Source of the DNA: Bradyrhizobium viridifuturi
GTDB lineage: Bacteria > Pseudomonadota > Alphaproteobacteria > Rhizobiales > Xanthobacteraceae
Assembly: GCF_001238275.1 (NCBI RefSeq)
Contig: NZ_LGTB01000044.1
Location: forward strand, 1-64,000
Length of the DNA: 64,000 bases
Direction: 5' to 3'
Positions 18,426 through 27,756 of this stretch are shown piece by piece; the stretch's first letter is position 1; each line of letters begins with the position of its first letter. The notes below the pieces were generated by a model. It searched no databases and was not told where the DNA came from. It saw only the letters and a program-made list of their open reading frames with translations. The position numbers were made by a program, and so were the translations under genes.

Positions 18426-21137
18426 ATGTCGGTTGTCTCAACGAACAGCGTGAAGCCGGAGGATCGGCGGCTGTCGATCAAGGACGTGTTGCGCGCGATC
18501 AGGATGGGCGCCATTCAGTGGCTCGTCCTGAGTGCCGCGCTGCTGGTGCTCGCGATCACCCTTGGCACCGGCTATCTCGCGCTGCAGTTTCGCGAACGCA
18601 CGCTGGAGACGTCAGAACGCGAGCTCAACAACACCGCGCTGCTGCTGTCGCGGCATTTCGACCAGCAACTCAGCGATCTCCAGCACGTCCACGACGACAT
18701 CGTGAATTATCTGCGCTCGGAGCAGGTCGATACCGCCGACCAGTTCGAGAAGAACATGTCGCTCTTGAGCGCGCACGAGATGCTGCGCACCCGGCTCGCG
18801 GCGCTGCCGCATGTCGGCGGACTCAATCTGTTCAACGCCAAGGGATGGCTGATCAACTCGTCCGAGATGTGGCCGGTGCCCGATATCAGCATTGCGGACC
18901 GGCGCTATTTCCAGGAATTCACCTCGGGGCGGCCGACATCGCCCGTGATCGTCGAGCCCGCGATGAGCAAGGTGACCGGAAACTGGACCACGATCTTTGC
19001 GCGCAAGATCACCGGGCGCAACGGCGAGATCATCGGCTTTGCGAGCCGCGGCGTCGAGCCCAGCCATTTCGAGGATTTCGTGGCCTCGCTGGCGCTGAAC
19101 GGCGACACCGTGATCTCGATGATTCATCGCGACGGCACCATCATCGCGCGTTATCCGCAGGATTCCGGTTTGGTCGGCCGCAACATCAGCGACCAGCCGC
19201 TGTTCCGGAAGGTCATCGGCCTGGGCGGCAACACGTCGGGCCGGTTCGTCGGTGCAGCCGGCGAGGAGAATGTCGGCGCGGTCAGATCGCTGTCGCACTT
19301 TCCGATCATGATACTTGCCACCACCAGAACCTCCAGCGCGCTGGAGGACTGGCGCGCCCAGACCAAGCTGCAGTTCTGCGCCGCGGTGCTCGCGGTGCTG
19401 ATTGTCGTCATGACCATCTTCCGGATCGTCCGTCAGTTGCAGCGGCAGCACGACGCAGCGCAGCGGCGGCTGTCCGAGAAGAGCCAGCACCTCGACACCG
19501 CGATCAACACCATGACGCAGGGGCTGCTGCTGTTCGATGCCTCGGCGCGGCTCGTGATCTGCAACGAGCGATACATCGACATGTTCGGCCTGTCGGCCGA
19601 TGTCGCCAAGCCCGGGTGTCATCTGCGCGATCTGATCCTGCATCGCCAGGCGATCGGCTCGTTCGTCGGCGATGTCGATGAATACTGCGCCCGCTTCACC
19701 GATCCCAGGGGCGACGAGGTGCGGGACTCCGTGATCATGACGCCCGACGGCCGCAGCATCCGCCTGATCTACAAGCGCGCGCCTGACGGCGGCTGGGCCA
19801 CGACGCTCGAGGACGTCACCGACGGGCGGCGGGCACAGGCCCGGATCGAATATCTCGCGCATTACGATGCCCTGACCAATCTGCCGAACCGGACGCTGTT
19901 CCAGCGTCACGCCGAGGAATTGCTGCGCGAGACCACCGGACGTGAGTTCGCGATCCACTATATCGACATCGACGAGTTCAAGCGGATCAACGACACGTTG
20001 GGTCACCCGATCGGCGATGAATTCCTCCGCCGCGTGGCCGAGAAGCTGCGCCAGTCGGTCGGATTGAACGACTTCATTGCCCGCCTCGGCGGCGACGAAT
20101 TCGCGATCGTCCAGCATGACATCACCTCGGACGATGACGTCAGCGATTTGGTCGCGCGCATCTATCAGTCGCTGAGGACGCCGTTCGACTGCCTCGGCCA
20201 CTGGCTGTCGAGCGACGCCAGCATCGGCATCGCGATCGCGCCGCGCCACGGCTCCGACCTGTTCGGCCTGCTCAAATGCGCCGATCTTGCGATGTACGCG
20301 GCAAAGGCTGCCGGCCGCAGGACCTATCGTTTCTTCGATCCGGCGATGGAGAAGCAGGCCAATCTGCGCCGCGCGCTGGAGGCCGATCTGCGAAGCGCGT
20401 TGTCCGAGGGCGGCTTTGAGTTGCACTACCAGCCGCTGGTCGACCTGCGCAGCGACGAGGTGACCGGCTGCGAGGCGCTGCTGCGCTGGCGGCATCCGGT
20501 GCGCGGCATGATCTCGCCGGCGGAGTTCATACCGGTCGCCGAGGAGACCGGGCTGATCGAGGAGATCGGGCAGTGGGTGTTGCGCACCGCCTGCATCGAG
20601 GCCGCGGCGTGGCCGGCGCATGTGCGGCTTGCCGTCAATGTGTCGCCGGTCCAGTTCAAGTCGGAGACGCTGGCGCTCAAGGTAGCGAACGCGCTCGCCG
20701 AGAGCGGGCTCGATCCGCGCCGGCTCGAGCTCGAGATCACCGAGGCGGTGCTGATCGCCGATGACGATGCGGCGCTGGTCACGCTCGGCCAGCTCCGTGC
20801 GCTCGGCGTCCACATCGCGCTGGACGATTTCGGCACCGGCTACTCGTCGCTGCAGTATCTGCAGCGCTTCCCGTTCGACAAGATCAAGATCGACCGCAGC
20901 TTCGTCAAGGAAGTCACCCGCAACTCAGGCTCGGCCTCGATCATCCGTGCGGTGGTGTCGATCGCCGCCGACCGCAACATGATCACGACAGCCGAGGGCG
21001 TCGAGACCGATCAGCAGCGCGACACCGTGCAGATGCTCGGCTGCACGCAGATGCAGGGCTATCTGTTCAGCAGGCCGGTTCCCGCACAGGACGTCCGGAC
21101 GCTGCTCGCGGCCGAGGGGGTCGAGGACGCCGCCTGA
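18426..21137 (+). CDS. Membrane-bound GGDEF-EAL protein with Cache and PAS domains
   Basis: A 903-residue cyclic-di-GMP signalling protein. Order of domains: short cytoplasmic start, membrane helix about 36-60, periplasmic double-Cache sensor about 65-310, second membrane helix about 318-338, PAS about 355-470 (TMTQGLLLFDASARLVICNE), GGDEF about 475-640 and EAL about 655-900. The cyclase signature GGDEF is intact (residues 555-559) in RLGGDEFAIV. The phosphodiesterase signature is intact too (EALLRW at 683, with DDFGTGYSSL and KIDRSFVK). So both making and breaking of c-di-GMP are possible, set by an outside signal. Start: ATG at 18426 with GCAGGAAA upstream. A single-gene unit. Confidence 0.93.
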   Translation: MSVVSTNSVKPEDRRLSIKDVLRAIRMGAIQWLVLSAALLVLAITLGTGYLALQFRERTLETSERELNNTALLLSRHFDQQLSDLQHVHDDIVNYLRSEQVDTADQFEKNMSLLSAHEMLRTRLAALPHVGGLNLFNAKGWLINSSEMWPVPDISIADRRYFQEFTSGRPTSPVIVEPAMSKVTGNWTTIFARKITGRNGEIIGFASRGVEPSHFEDFVASLALNGDTVISMIHRDGTIIARYPQDSGLVGRNISDQPLFRKVIGLGGNTSGRFVGAAGEENVGAVRSLSHFPIMILATTRTSSALEDWRAQTKLQFCAAVLAVLIVVMTIFRIVRQLQRQHDAAQRRLSEKSQHLDTAINTMTQGLLLFDASARLVICNERYIDMFGLSADVAKPGCHLRDLILHRQAIGSFVGDVDEYCARFTDPRGDEVRDSVIMTPDGRSIRLIYKRAPDGGWATTLEDVTDGRRAQARIEYLAHYDALTNLPNRTLFQRHAEELLRETTGREFAIHYIDIDEFKRINDTLGHPIGDEFLRRVAEKLRQSVGLNDFIARLGGDEFAIVQHDITSDDDVSDLVARIYQSLRTPFDCLGHWLSSDASIGIAIAPRHGSDLFGLLKCADLAMYAAKAAGRRTYRFFDPAMEKQANLRRALEADLRSALSEGGFELHYQPLVDLRSDEVTGCEALLRWRHPVRGMISPAEFIPVAEETGLIEEIGQWVLRTACIEAAAWPAHVRLAVNVSPVQFKSETLALKVANALAESGLDPRRLELEITEAVLIADDDAALVTLGQLRALGVHIALDDFGTGYSSLQYLQRFPFDKIKIDRSFVKEVTRNSGSASIIRAVVSIAADRNMITTAEGVETDQQRDTVQMLGCTQMQGYLFSRPVPAQDVRTLLAAEGVEDAA

Positions 21138-21257
21138 GGGCTGCCCTGACGCCGGTCTCCGCAGAAAATTCCCTGAAATCGACCGGCCGACGCGACCGAC
21201 CCGGAACCGAAACCGTGGAACCGCGTTCCCTTGCGGGGCTCGACCGGCAGGCGACCA

Positions 21258-21554
21258 ATGAAGACCGCAATAACGTCCGCGGCCATGCTGCTGTTTACCT
21301 CGTGCATGGCGAACGCAGAGAGTGGCCTTGCGTCCTACTATCACGGCATCGGCAAGAGCGGCGAGATGACCTGCGCGCACCGCAGGCGGCCGTTCGGCAG
21401 CATGATCACTGTGTCCTATCACGGCAAATCGATCCGCTGCCGGGTCAACGACCGCGGCCCGTTCATTCGCGGGCGGATCATCGATGTCTCGACGACTGCG
21501 GCCCGCGCGCTTGGCATCCTGCAGCTCGGCGTCGCGCATGTGGAGATCGAGTAG
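21258..21554 (+). CDS. RlpA-like double-psi beta-barrel protein
   Basis: A 98-residue secreted protein with a signal peptide (MKTAITSAAMLLFTSCMANA) followed by a single RlpA-like double-psi beta-barrel domain (GLASYYHGIGKSGEMTCAHR, VNDRGPFIRGRIIDVSTTAARALGI). RlpA proteins cut or bind denuded glycan strands of peptidoglycan. The catalytic Asp of the NDRGPF motif is present, as is the RIIDVS motif. The usual C-terminal SPOR domain is absent, so it is a minimal form. The cysteine in the signal region (TSCMANA) resembles a lipobox only weakly. Start: ATG at 21258. Single-gene unit, convergent with the kinase gene. Confidence 0.82.
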   Translation: MKTAITSAAMLLFTSCMANAESGLASYYHGIGKSGEMTCAHRRRPFGSMITVSYHGKSIRCRVNDRGPFIRGRIIDVSTTAARALGILQLGVAHVEIE

Positions 21555-21574
21555 CGCGCGGCCGGCAGCGGAGG

Positions 21575-24043
21575 TCAGGGTTTTGAGGCGGTCGCGCGCT
21601 GCTCGGCGATCGCCTTGCGGAGCGTGCGTGACAGCGCCTCGACCGAATAGGGCTTCTGGATAAGTTCGAAGCCGCTATGCGCGTTCTCGGCGAGCACGTT
21701 GCTGTAGCCGCTGGTCAGCACCACCGGCAGGCCGGGAAAGCGGTCGCGGATCACGCCGGCGAGTTCGACGCCGTTCATGCCGGGCATGATCACGTCGGAG
21801 AACACGAGGTCGGCGGCGAACTCGTTCTCGGTGAGGATCGACAGCGCAGCGTTGGCGTTTGCCGCGCGCTTGACCGAATAGCCGAGATCCTCGAGCAGCT
21901 CGGTGGAGAACTGGCCGACGTCGTCGTTGTCCTCCACCACGAGGACGCGATAGCCGCGGCCGATCGAGGCCTGCTCGGTGCCCGTGCTGGTCGCGACCTT
22001 GGCGTCGACCGGGCGCATCGCCTGCGGCAGATAGATTGTGAAGGTCGCGCCTTGCCCCGGCGTTGAGGTGACCTCGATGTCGCCGTCGGATTGCTTGACA
22101 AAGCCGAACGCCTGGCTCAGTCCGAGACCCGTTCCCTTGCCGACCTCCTTGGTCGTGAAGAACGGTTCGAAGATCGCGTCGAGATTTTCCGGCGAGATTC
22201 CGGTACCGGTATCCTGGATCGAGACCGTGACGAAATCGCCGCTGCGCGAGGCCTGCGCGCGCAGGGCAGGGATGTGCTTGACCTTCCGCACGCCGATGGT
22301 CAGCTGGCCTTCGCCGTTCATGGCATCGCGGCCGTTGACCGCAAGGTTGATCATCGCGGTCTCGAACTGGCCGATATCGGCGATCGCAAAACAGTCGGGA
22401 TCCTCGATCCGGACCTCGATATGGATCCGCGCGCCGACCAGCGGCCGGATCAGCTGCACCACGCTGTCGACCTGGGTCCCGACATTGAACACTTCGGGAT
22501 TGAGCGGCTGCCGGCGCGCGAATGCCAGCAGTTGCGCGGTCAGCTTGGAGGCGCGCTCGACGGTCTCGGCGATCGCGTCGATATAGCGGCGGCGACGTTC
22601 ATCGGGCAGCTCGCGGCGGCGCAGGAAGTCGGTCGCAGAGCGGATGATGGTGAGCAGATTGTTGAAGTCGTGCGCGACGCCGCCGGTGAGCTGGCCGACC
22701 GCTTCCATTTTCTGCGATTGCCGCAGGGCCTCCTCGCCGCGGCGCCGCTCGGTGATATCGACGGCCTCCGGCACCGCGCCGACGATCGTGCCGTGCTGAT
22801 CGCGCAGCGGCCGCATCTCGAAGTCGAAATGGCGCTCGCCGATCGGCAGTCGCAGCGGCAGTTCGGATTTGACGTCCTCGCCGCGCATTGCCGTGGCGAA
22901 GGCATTCTTGATCGTTTCCGCCGCGCCTTCGGTCGCGCTGAACCAGGGAGTCTCCCAGAAAAGCTTTCCAACGACATCGGCGGCGCGGGCGCGAATGCCG
23001 GCCAGTGCGGTCCGGTTGGCGTAAAGCAACTCGCCGTCCTGGTTGAGCAGCCCCTGATGTTGATGGCTGGTCTCCAGGATCGCGCGCATCTGCGCCTCGC
23101 TGGACTCGAGCTGCGCGGTCCGTTCGATGATGCGCCGCTCCAGCGACTCGTTGAGCTTGCGCAGCTCGATCTCGGCTTCCTTGGCGGCTGTGATGTCGTG
23201 GGCGACGCCGATGAAGCCGATATGCCTGCCATTCGGGTCCCAGCGCGGCTGCGACTCCGAACGTAGCCAGCGCCAGTCGCCTGCGGCGTTCCGGTAGCGA
23301 GCCTCGAGCACGAACGGCTTGAGCGATAATTCGCCGGTGATCTGCTCCTGCAGGATCTTCGGCAGGTCGTCGGGATGCAGCGCCTTGCGCCAATCGAACA
23401 CGATCGCTTCCTCGAACGGCAGCCCGAGGAAGTCGAGATAGGCCTGGTTGGCGAAGGAGCGGGTGCGGTCGAGCTTGGTCACCCAGATCGGCACCGGCGC
23501 GCTGTCGGCGATCAGGCGGAAGCGTTCCTCGCTCTCGCGCAGGGTTTCCTGCGCCAGCATCTGATCGGTGACGTCGAGATCGGCGCCGACCAGCCGCAGC
23601 GCGCGGCCGCTGCGGTCGCGGTCGATCTTGGCGACAACACGAATCCAGCGGCTCTCGCCGTCGTTCGGCCGGATGATGCGGTACTCGGCGGTGTAATCCT
23701 CGCCGCCGGCCTTGAGCACATCGAACAGGTGCTTGATGGTTCGCTCGCGATCGTCGGGGTGGATGCGCGCGACCCAGTTCTCATAGGTCTCGTTGATCTC
23801 TTCGGGCGGCAGCCCATGCACCAGCAGATATTCGGGGGAGCGGCGGTTGTGCACGCCGTCGCGGAAATCGATCTCGAGCCCGCCGACCCGCGCAATGCGC
23901 TGGATCCGCGCCAGCTCGGCCTCGCGCTCCTGAAGCTCGCGATGGGCGCGATCACGTTCGCGCGCGATCTCCTCGAGGTGCTGCCGCAGCCTTTCGGCTG
24001 CCGCAGCTTCGGGTAGCACATCAGAGGGATCGGGAGGGGTCAT
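21575..24043 (-). CDS. PAS-containing hybrid histidine kinase
   Basis: An 822-residue soluble hybrid sensor kinase. It has a coiled coil at the N-terminus (about 15-55), then PAS_3-type domain one (about 55-160), PAS two (about 175-300), a second coiled coil, PAS three (about 310-430), HisKA with the phosphorylated His458 in GGVAHDFNNLL, an HATPase domain (about 500-690; GTGISPEN, GKGTGLGLS), and a C-terminal receiver with Asp750 in LVFSDVIMPG. No membrane helix is seen, so it senses something inside the cell. Such kinases in this clade often have partners elsewhere, and none is nearby. Start: ATG at 24043; a TTG at 24055 has no room for a ribosome-binding site. Confidence 0.92.
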   Translation of the reverse strand: MTPPDPSDVLPEAAAAERLRQHLEEIARERDRAHRELQEREAELARIQRIARVGGLEIDFRDGVHNRRSPEYLLVHGLPPEEINETYENWVARIHPDDRERTIKHLFDVLKAGGEDYTAEYRIIRPNDGESRWIRVVAKIDRDRSGRALRLVGADLDVTDQMLAQETLRESEERFRLIADSAPVPIWVTKLDRTRSFANQAYLDFLGLPFEEAIVFDWRKALHPDDLPKILQEQITGELSLKPFVLEARYRNAAGDWRWLRSESQPRWDPNGRHIGFIGVAHDITAAKEAEIELRKLNESLERRIIERTAQLESSEAQMRAILETSHQHQGLLNQDGELLYANRTALAGIRARAADVVGKLFWETPWFSATEGAAETIKNAFATAMRGEDVKSELPLRLPIGERHFDFEMRPLRDQHGTIVGAVPEAVDITERRRGEEALRQSQKMEAVGQLTGGVAHDFNNLLTIIRSATDFLRRRELPDERRRRYIDAIAETVERASKLTAQLLAFARRQPLNPEVFNVGTQVDSVVQLIRPLVGARIHIEVRIEDPDCFAIADIGQFETAMINLAVNGRDAMNGEGQLTIGVRKVKHIPALRAQASRSGDFVTVSIQDTGTGISPENLDAIFEPFFTTKEVGKGTGLGLSQAFGFVKQSDGDIEVTSTPGQGATFTIYLPQAMRPVDAKVATSTGTEQASIGRGYRVLVVEDNDDVGQFSTELLEDLGYSVKRAANANAALSILTENEFAADLVFSDVIMPGMNGVELAGVIRDRFPGLPVVLTSGYSNVLAENAHSGFELIQKPYSVEALSRTLRKAIAEQRATASKP

Positions 24044-24133
24044 TCGCGCCGGCAACCTCTTGGCGCAGTCTCACACAGGACGTGGCGGCTTTGCCAGCGT
24101 GATTTGTCGCATCGCCGCTCCTTCGCTTGCCCG

Positions 24134-24913
24134 TCACTTGCTCTTGGGCGGGCGGCAATTATAGGCCCTGCGGAACCCGGCGGCCTGTGCATCCTCCTCG
24201 GAGCAGAACCAACGATCCGGATTGCCGAGGCCCGGGTAACTGCGGCAGGCCTGCAAATGATAGATGCCGATATTGCCGGTGACCCGGGCGCGCACGGCGT
24301 ACTTGCCCTTGATGTTGCAGCTTGCCGGCATCGGCAGGTCCGCGGGGAAGAGCGCGTCGCGGATCTGGGTGTCGCGATCGGCCGGGCAGGCGTTTCCGAG
24401 CAGGGCGCCATCCTTCCTGGCGGTGCGGAAATCGCGCGGTGCCACGAAGCAGCCTTTCCACAGCCCGGCGCGATTGTCCCTGGCGGTGGCTTCGTCCGGC
24501 TTGAATCGGCCAGTGGCCGACGTCTCGACGTTGAGGGCATATCCCTTCTGCACCAGCACCTGGCTGAGGCTGGTCGGGTCACCCTCGATCTTGCAGACGC
24601 CGAGGCGGCGCTTCTTGAAGGTCGGATCGACGCCGATATCGTCGCAATGAACAGGCTTGCCGCCGATCAGCTTGGTGAGTTGGTCAAGCGCTTCCATGCC
24701 GCAGGTCCATACGTCGGCGTGCTCGTCGATGCAGAGCTGGTCGACCGCCGGCGCGTCGATGCCGTCGAGCCGGTAGGTCGTGTTGCCGAGCTGAACCGTG
24801 CCGGCGTCCTTGATGACCGCAGTGGTCGCGGGGCCCGCCGTCGCTGACGGGACGGGGCTCGCGGACAGGCATGTCAGGAGAAGCATCGTGATGACCGGAT
24901 GTCGAAACCGCAT
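24134..24913 (-). CDS. Secreted thermonuclease-family (SNase-like) protein
   Basis: A 259-residue secreted protein. The signal peptide is MRFRHPVITMLLLTCLSA, cleaved near residue 26. An SNase-like OB-fold follows (about 30-165), with YRLDGIDAPAVDQLC, WTCGMEALDQL and a GLWKGCF end. That fold would cut DNA or RNA if active. The classical catalytic arginines of staphylococcal nuclease are not clearly in place: the first lies near TYRLDGIDAP and the second near the KKRRLGVCKI region. Activity is therefore open. Eight or more cysteines suggest disulfide bonds in the periplasm. The C-terminal part (about 205-255, RARVTGNIGIYHLQACRSYPG) resembles the extra domain found in rhizobial thermonuclease homologues. 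Confidence 0.78.
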   Translation of the reverse strand: MRFRHPVITMLLLTCLSASPVPSATAGPATTAVIKDAGTVQLGNTTYRLDGIDAPAVDQLCIDEHADVWTCGMEALDQLTKLIGGKPVHCDDIGVDPTFKKRRLGVCKIEGDPTSLSQVLVQKGYALNVETSATGRFKPDEATARDNRAGLWKGCFVAPRDFRTARKDGALLGNACPADRDTQIRDALFPADLPMPASCNIKGKYAVRARVTGNIGIYHLQACRSYPGLGNPDRWFCSEEDAQAAGFRRAYNCRPPKSK

Positions 24914-25071
24914 TTTCTCACTTCAGATATCTGGCGGGCAACCGGACTTCTAGCACAGCCCGGTACGATCCAACCAAGGACTGTTCGCGAAAGCTGCGTG
25001 CGCGCCGTCACATCGCGATCGGTGTTCCGCGGCGTAGAACTGCCGGACATTGCGATGGGAGAGATGCAGGC

Positions 25072-25200
25072 ATGGCCGAATTTATCGTCAACGTCCTCGT
25101 CGAGATCGTCACCGACATCTGGACCCTGCAATATCTCGCGCGCCGGCGCCGGAAGAAAGCGGCGGCGCAGGAGGCCACGTCCGATCAAAGATCCAATTGA
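25072..25200 (+). CDS. Hypothetical 42-residue protein
   Basis: A short gene: ATG at 25072 with GGGAGAG 8 bases upstream, and TGA at 25198-25200. The 42-residue product has one amphipathic helix (AEFIVNVLVEIVTDIWTLQY) followed by a strongly basic segment (LARRRRKKAAAQ) and a polar tail. That fits a small membrane-surface or nucleic-acid binding protein. I do not recognise it. The good Shine-Dalgarno site and its position just before another small gene at 25224 support it. Confidence 0.5.
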   Translation: MAEFIVNVLVEIVTDIWTLQYLARRRRKKAAAQEATSDQRSN

Positions 25201-25223
25201 CTTGATGAGAACAAAATAGGAAC

Positions 25224-25460
25224 ATGACGCGTCACCTAAATCCCGGATACCTGATGATGTCTGCACGGCCCGAATTTGACGACGATGACGGGCTGGAAGC
25301 GGCTGTCGATCAGGCCATTTCCGCCTGCGGAGGGAATCTGCGCGCGACTATCCGGGCGCTGATCGTGGCCAATGAATTCCTGGAGAACGAGGTCAGCGAG
25401 CTGATGAAGGCCGTTGCCAAGGCTCACTCCCGCGGCCGCTTCAAGACCTATACGGGCTGA
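25224..25460 (+). CDS. Hypothetical 78-residue protein
   Basis: A small soluble protein: an acidic stretch (EFDDDDGLEAAVDQA) followed by two helices (CGGNLRATIRALIVANEFLENEV and SELMKAVAKAHSRGRF). Small helical proteins of this kind, ending with a basic tail, are common near housekeeping genes in Bradyrhizobium. No function is known to me. Start: ATG at 25224 with AGGA just upstream; an internal ATG at 25257 would remove the first 11 residues. The GC-rich segment after it may serve as its terminator, but no clear T-tract is present. Confidence 0.6.
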   Translation: MTRHLNPGYLMMSARPEFDDDDGLEAAVDQAISACGGNLRATIRALIVANEFLENEVSELMKAVAKAHSRGRFKTYTG

Positions 25461-25637
25461 ACTCCCCCTCGGGCTACCGTCAGAGACCGGCCAAGGGCCG
25501 GGCAGGGATCGCATTCAACCGTTGCCTCCGGGGCAATTTGCTGTACCAACGGAGTGGCCCGTGCCGGATTGCGCGGGGAGGAATCCTGCCAAAAGCCCAA
25601 ATCCGAAGAAGCCAGTTTTAAGAAGCCCAAGAAGAGC

Positions 25638-27653
25638 ATGTTCAAACGAATCCTGATCGCCAACCGCGGCGAGATTGCCTGCCGAGTCATCAAGACTGCG
25701 CGCCGTATGGGGATTGAGACGGTCGCCGTCTACTCCGAGGCCGACCGCGACGCGCTGCATGTCGAGATGGCCGATGACGCCGTGCTGATCGGGCCGCCTG
25801 CCGCGGCCGAGAGCTATCTCCTGATCGACAAGATCGTCGAGGCCTGTCGCAAGACTGGCGCGCAGGCCGTGCATCCCGGCTACGGCTTCCTGTCCGAGCG
25901 CGAGGCGTTTCCGCGTGCGCTGGAAGCCGCCGGTATCGTCTTCATCGGCCCGAATCCCGGCGCCATCGCCGCGATGGGCGACAAGATCGAATCCAAGAAG
26001 GCGGCTGCGAAGGCCAAGGTCTCGACCGTGCCGGGCCATCTCGGCGTCATCGAGGACGACAAGCACGCCGTCCAGATCGCCGACGAGATCGGCTACCCCG
26101 TGATGATCAAGGCTTCCGCCGGCGGCGGCGGCAAGGGCATGCGTATCGCGCATTCCAAGTCGGAGGTCGCCGAGGGCTTCAACCTCGCCAAGGCCGAGGC
26201 GAAGTCGTCGTTCGGCGACGACCGCGTCTTCATCGAGAAGTTCATCGTCGATCCCCGGCACATCGAGATCCAGGTGCTCGGCGACAAGCATGGCAACGTG
26301 ATCTATCTCGGCGAGCGCGAGTGCTCGATCCAGCGCCGCAACCAGAAGGTCATCGAGGAGGCGCCGTCGCCGCTGCTCGACGAGCAGACCCGCCGCAAGA
26401 TGGGCGAGCAGGCCGTCGCGCTGGCCAAGGCGGTCAACTACGATTCCGCCGGCACGGTGGAATTCGTCGCCGGCCAGGACAAGAGCTTCTACTTCCTGGA
26501 GATGAACACCCGCCTGCAGGTCGAGCATCCCGTCACCGAGCTGATCACCGGCGTCGACCTCGTCGAGCAGATGATCCGCGTCGCCGCCGGCGAGAAGCTT
26601 GCGCTGGCGCAGAAGGACGTCACGCTGACCGGCTGGGCGGTGGAATCCCGCGTCTATGCCGAGGATCCGTTCCGCAACTTCCTGCCGTCGATCGGCCGCC
26701 TGGTGAAATACCGTCCGCCGGCCGAAGCCAGCCATGACGGCATTACCATCCGCAACGACACCGGCGTGCAGGAAGGCGGCGAGATCTCGATCCACTACGA
26801 TCCGATGATCGCCAAGCTCGTCACCCACGCGCCGTCGCGCGCCGCTGCGATTGAGGCACAGGCGACCGCGCTCGACGCCTTCTATGTCGACGGCATCAGG
26901 CACAACATCCCGTTCCTGTCGGCGCTGATGAACCATCCGCGCTGGCGCGAGGGCCGGCTCTCGACCGGCTTCATCGCGGAGGAATTCCCGAAAGGATTTT
27001 CCGCGCGTGTGCCCGAGGGCGAGATCGCGCGGCGGCTGGCCGCTGTCGGCGCCGCCATCGATCATGTGCTGGGCGAACGCAAGCGGCAGATCTCCGGCCA
27101 GATGGGCGGCCGCGTGGTGCAGCGCGAGCGCCGCCGCGCGGTGTGGCTCGATCGCGCCGAGATTGCGCTCGACGTCGCGCGTGAGGATGACGCCATCGCG
27201 GTGCGCTTCATCGGCACTGACGGGCTGCCCGGCAATCCGCACAATCTGGTGTCGAGCTGGGCGCCGGGCGAGCCGGTCTGGCAGGGCACCATCGACGGCA
27301 ATTTCGTCGCCGTGCAGGTGCGGGCGATCAACAACGGCTTCCGCCTCGCGCATCAGGGCTTTGAGGTGCCGGTCTATGTCTTCACCGAGACCGAGGCGAC
27401 CTCGGCGCGGCTGATGCCGGTGGTCTCGGCCGCCGACACCGGCAAGAAGCTGCTGTGCCCGATGCCCGGGCTCGTGGTGTCGATCGCGGTGACCGAGGGC
27501 CAGGAGGTCAAGGCCGGCGAGACGCTCGCGGTGGTCGAAGCCATGAAGATGCAGAACGTGCTGCGCGCCGAGCGCGACGGCACGGTGAAGAAGATCCACG
27601 CCGCCGCCGGCGCCACGCTCGCGGTCGATGCGCTGATCCTGGAGTTCGCGTAG
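25638..27653 (+). CDS. pccA: Propionyl-CoA carboxylase alpha subunit (biotin carboxylase and BCCP)
   Basis: A 671-residue protein with the biotin carboxylase core (about 1-450: MFKRILIANRGEIACRVI, then GGGGKGMR as the ATP grasp loop, and SIQRRNQKVIEEAPSP), a middle BT domain that links it to the beta subunit, and a C-terminal biotinyl domain with Lys637 in VVEAMKMQNVL. The length and the BT region fit PccA of propionyl-CoA carboxylase rather than a shorter acetyl-CoA carboxylase subunit. It works with PccB, which is not in this window, to make methylmalonyl-CoA from propionyl-CoA. Start: ATG at 25638, where the conserved domain begins. Confidence 0.93.
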   Translation: MFKRILIANRGEIACRVIKTARRMGIETVAVYSEADRDALHVEMADDAVLIGPPAAAESYLLIDKIVEACRKTGAQAVHPGYGFLSEREAFPRALEAAGIVFIGPNPGAIAAMGDKIESKKAAAKAKVSTVPGHLGVIEDDKHAVQIADEIGYPVMIKASAGGGGKGMRIAHSKSEVAEGFNLAKAEAKSSFGDDRVFIEKFIVDPRHIEIQVLGDKHGNVIYLGERECSIQRRNQKVIEEAPSPLLDEQTRRKMGEQAVALAKAVNYDSAGTVEFVAGQDKSFYFLEMNTRLQVEHPVTELITGVDLVEQMIRVAAGEKLALAQKDVTLTGWAVESRVYAEDPFRNFLPSIGRLVKYRPPAEASHDGITIRNDTGVQEGGEISIHYDPMIAKLVTHAPSRAAAIEAQATALDAFYVDGIRHNIPFLSALMNHPRWREGRLSTGFIAEEFPKGFSARVPEGEIARRLAAVGAAIDHVLGERKRQISGQMGGRVVQRERRRAVWLDRAEIALDVAREDDAIAVRFIGTDGLPGNPHNLVSSWAPGEPVWQGTIDGNFVAVQVRAINNGFRLAHQGFEVPVYVFTETEATSARLMPVVSAADTGKKLLCPMPGLVVSIAVTEGQEVKAGETLAVVEAMKMQNVLRAERDGTVKKIHAAAGATLAVDALILEFA

Positions 27654-27656
27654 CAC

Positions 27657-27738
27657 CGTCATTCCGGGGCGCGCGGCACGCGCGAACCCGGAATATCGAG
27701 ATTCCGGGTTCGATGCTTTGCATCGCCCCGGAATGACG
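27657..27738. repeat. Nested palindromic intergenic element
   Basis: An outer perfect 15-base-pair inverted repeat (CGTCATTCCGGGGCG at 27657-27671 and its complement at 27724-27738) encloses a second 11-base-pair stem (GAACCCGGAAT at 27684-27694 with ATTCCGGGTTC at 27701-27711). The whole unit could fold into a cruciform or a two-level RNA hairpin. It fills most of the gap between pccA and the oxaloacetate decarboxylase gene. Confidence 0.75.
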
Positions 27739-27756
27739 TTGAGAAAGGGTGTCCTT